From Azorinus chamasolen (taxonomy: Eukaryota; Mollusca; Bivalvia; Cardiida; Solecurtidae): 64,000 nt of DNA. Shown here piece after piece: positions 63,773-64,000 of this stretch (position 1 is its first letter; each line of letters opens with the position of its first letter). The translations under genes and the position numbers were made by a program. The notes under the pieces are model-generated. The model did not search any database. It had not been told where the DNA came from and saw only the letters and a program-made list of their open reading frames with translations. The stretch lies in assembly GCA_963576725.1 (NCBI GenBank), contig OY755242.1, positions 21,759,315-21,823,314 on the forward strand. The letters run 5' to 3'.

Positions 63773-64000
63773 ATGTTTGACACACATATGGTGCTTTTGG
63801 AAAGAAATAACAAATATTTTGCTTTGTGAATTGTTGTATCCGAGTGTTTTTTTTGAAAAACAGAACCACGCTTCAACAAGTCGTATTAGATAATATACCC
63901 TATCACCTGATCATGTGATAACCAATTCTAGGCATGCTTATACTTGTGCTAGAAATGCCAGCTATTACCCTACTAAGAGGCCGGACTTGCATCCGGGTGG

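Noticed and set aside
62836..63787. Minus-strand ORFs of 67-93 codons
   Set aside because: Read the ~151-bp tandem units and their ends.
1..64000. CRISPR-like arrays
   Set aside because: The many regular repeats are minisatellites and MITE hairpins without unique spacers, in an intron-bearing animal genome.

Overview
The window is animal nuclear DNA, most likely from a bivalve mollusc. It is AT-rich and has split genes with very small exons. It holds tandem blocks built on 'GGGCCATAACTC' and 'TGACCTTGACCTTTGACC', relics of non-LTR retrotransposons, and an extreme density of short palindromic DNA transposons. No bacterial-type operon, rRNA or CRISPR is present. Most long open frames come from repeats and are not genes.

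Two genes can be supported, both on the minus strand. (1) A leucine-rich-repeat gene of the LRRC74 type occupies about 1.4-20.0 kb. Seven exons are visible: start-codon exon 19792-20002, conserved N-terminal exon 17259-17461, then LRR exons at 10.7, 9.1, 7.4, 3.1 and 1.4 kb. Its 3' end lies off the left edge, and a segment of about two repeats between 17.3 and 10.7 kb was not found. (2) A gene I do not recognise occupies about 53.9-61.1 kb. Five small exons join in phase into a mostly helical acidic/leucine-rich protein, with a possible sixth; both ends are missing. From 20 to 53.8 kb I find no convincing host gene, only repeats, a weak coding-like island at 50.2-50.97 kb and a possible 18-nt exon at 31.8 kb.

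The rest is a mosaic of non-autonomous elements, given letters here. TTAA-bounded (piggyBac-like) families with CCCTTT-type ends are A (GGATCC/GAGACGCC hairpin), B (GCAAACAGAGTAGACCC hairpin), C (ATAGAGCATTTGCTCC hairpin), H, I, J and K. TA-bounded families with CAGT-type ends are D, E, F, G and M. L is a long foldback. N is a class of tandem-repeat elements ending in TGCCCCC/GGGGGCA-like inverted ends. Many elements are nested, and several insertions can be read directly as filled TTAA sites inside TA-class elements.

The most interesting signals are these: (i) families of both target classes carry the same hairpin apex (GCTCCTATAGGAGC or close variants), and D, E, F and G share an almost identical inner palindrome under different terminal repeats; (ii) minisatellites of 20-31 bp and longer have repeatedly grown inside these hairpins (16.25-17.07, 18.42-19.59, 23.5-23.7 and 61.8-62.3 kb, and in miniature at 0.47-0.53 kb); (iii) a 46-bp tandem duplication has copied a 3' splice site of the LRR gene; (iv) the tandem elements at 55.8 and 62.9-63.8 kb carry arrays of nuclear-receptor half-sites.
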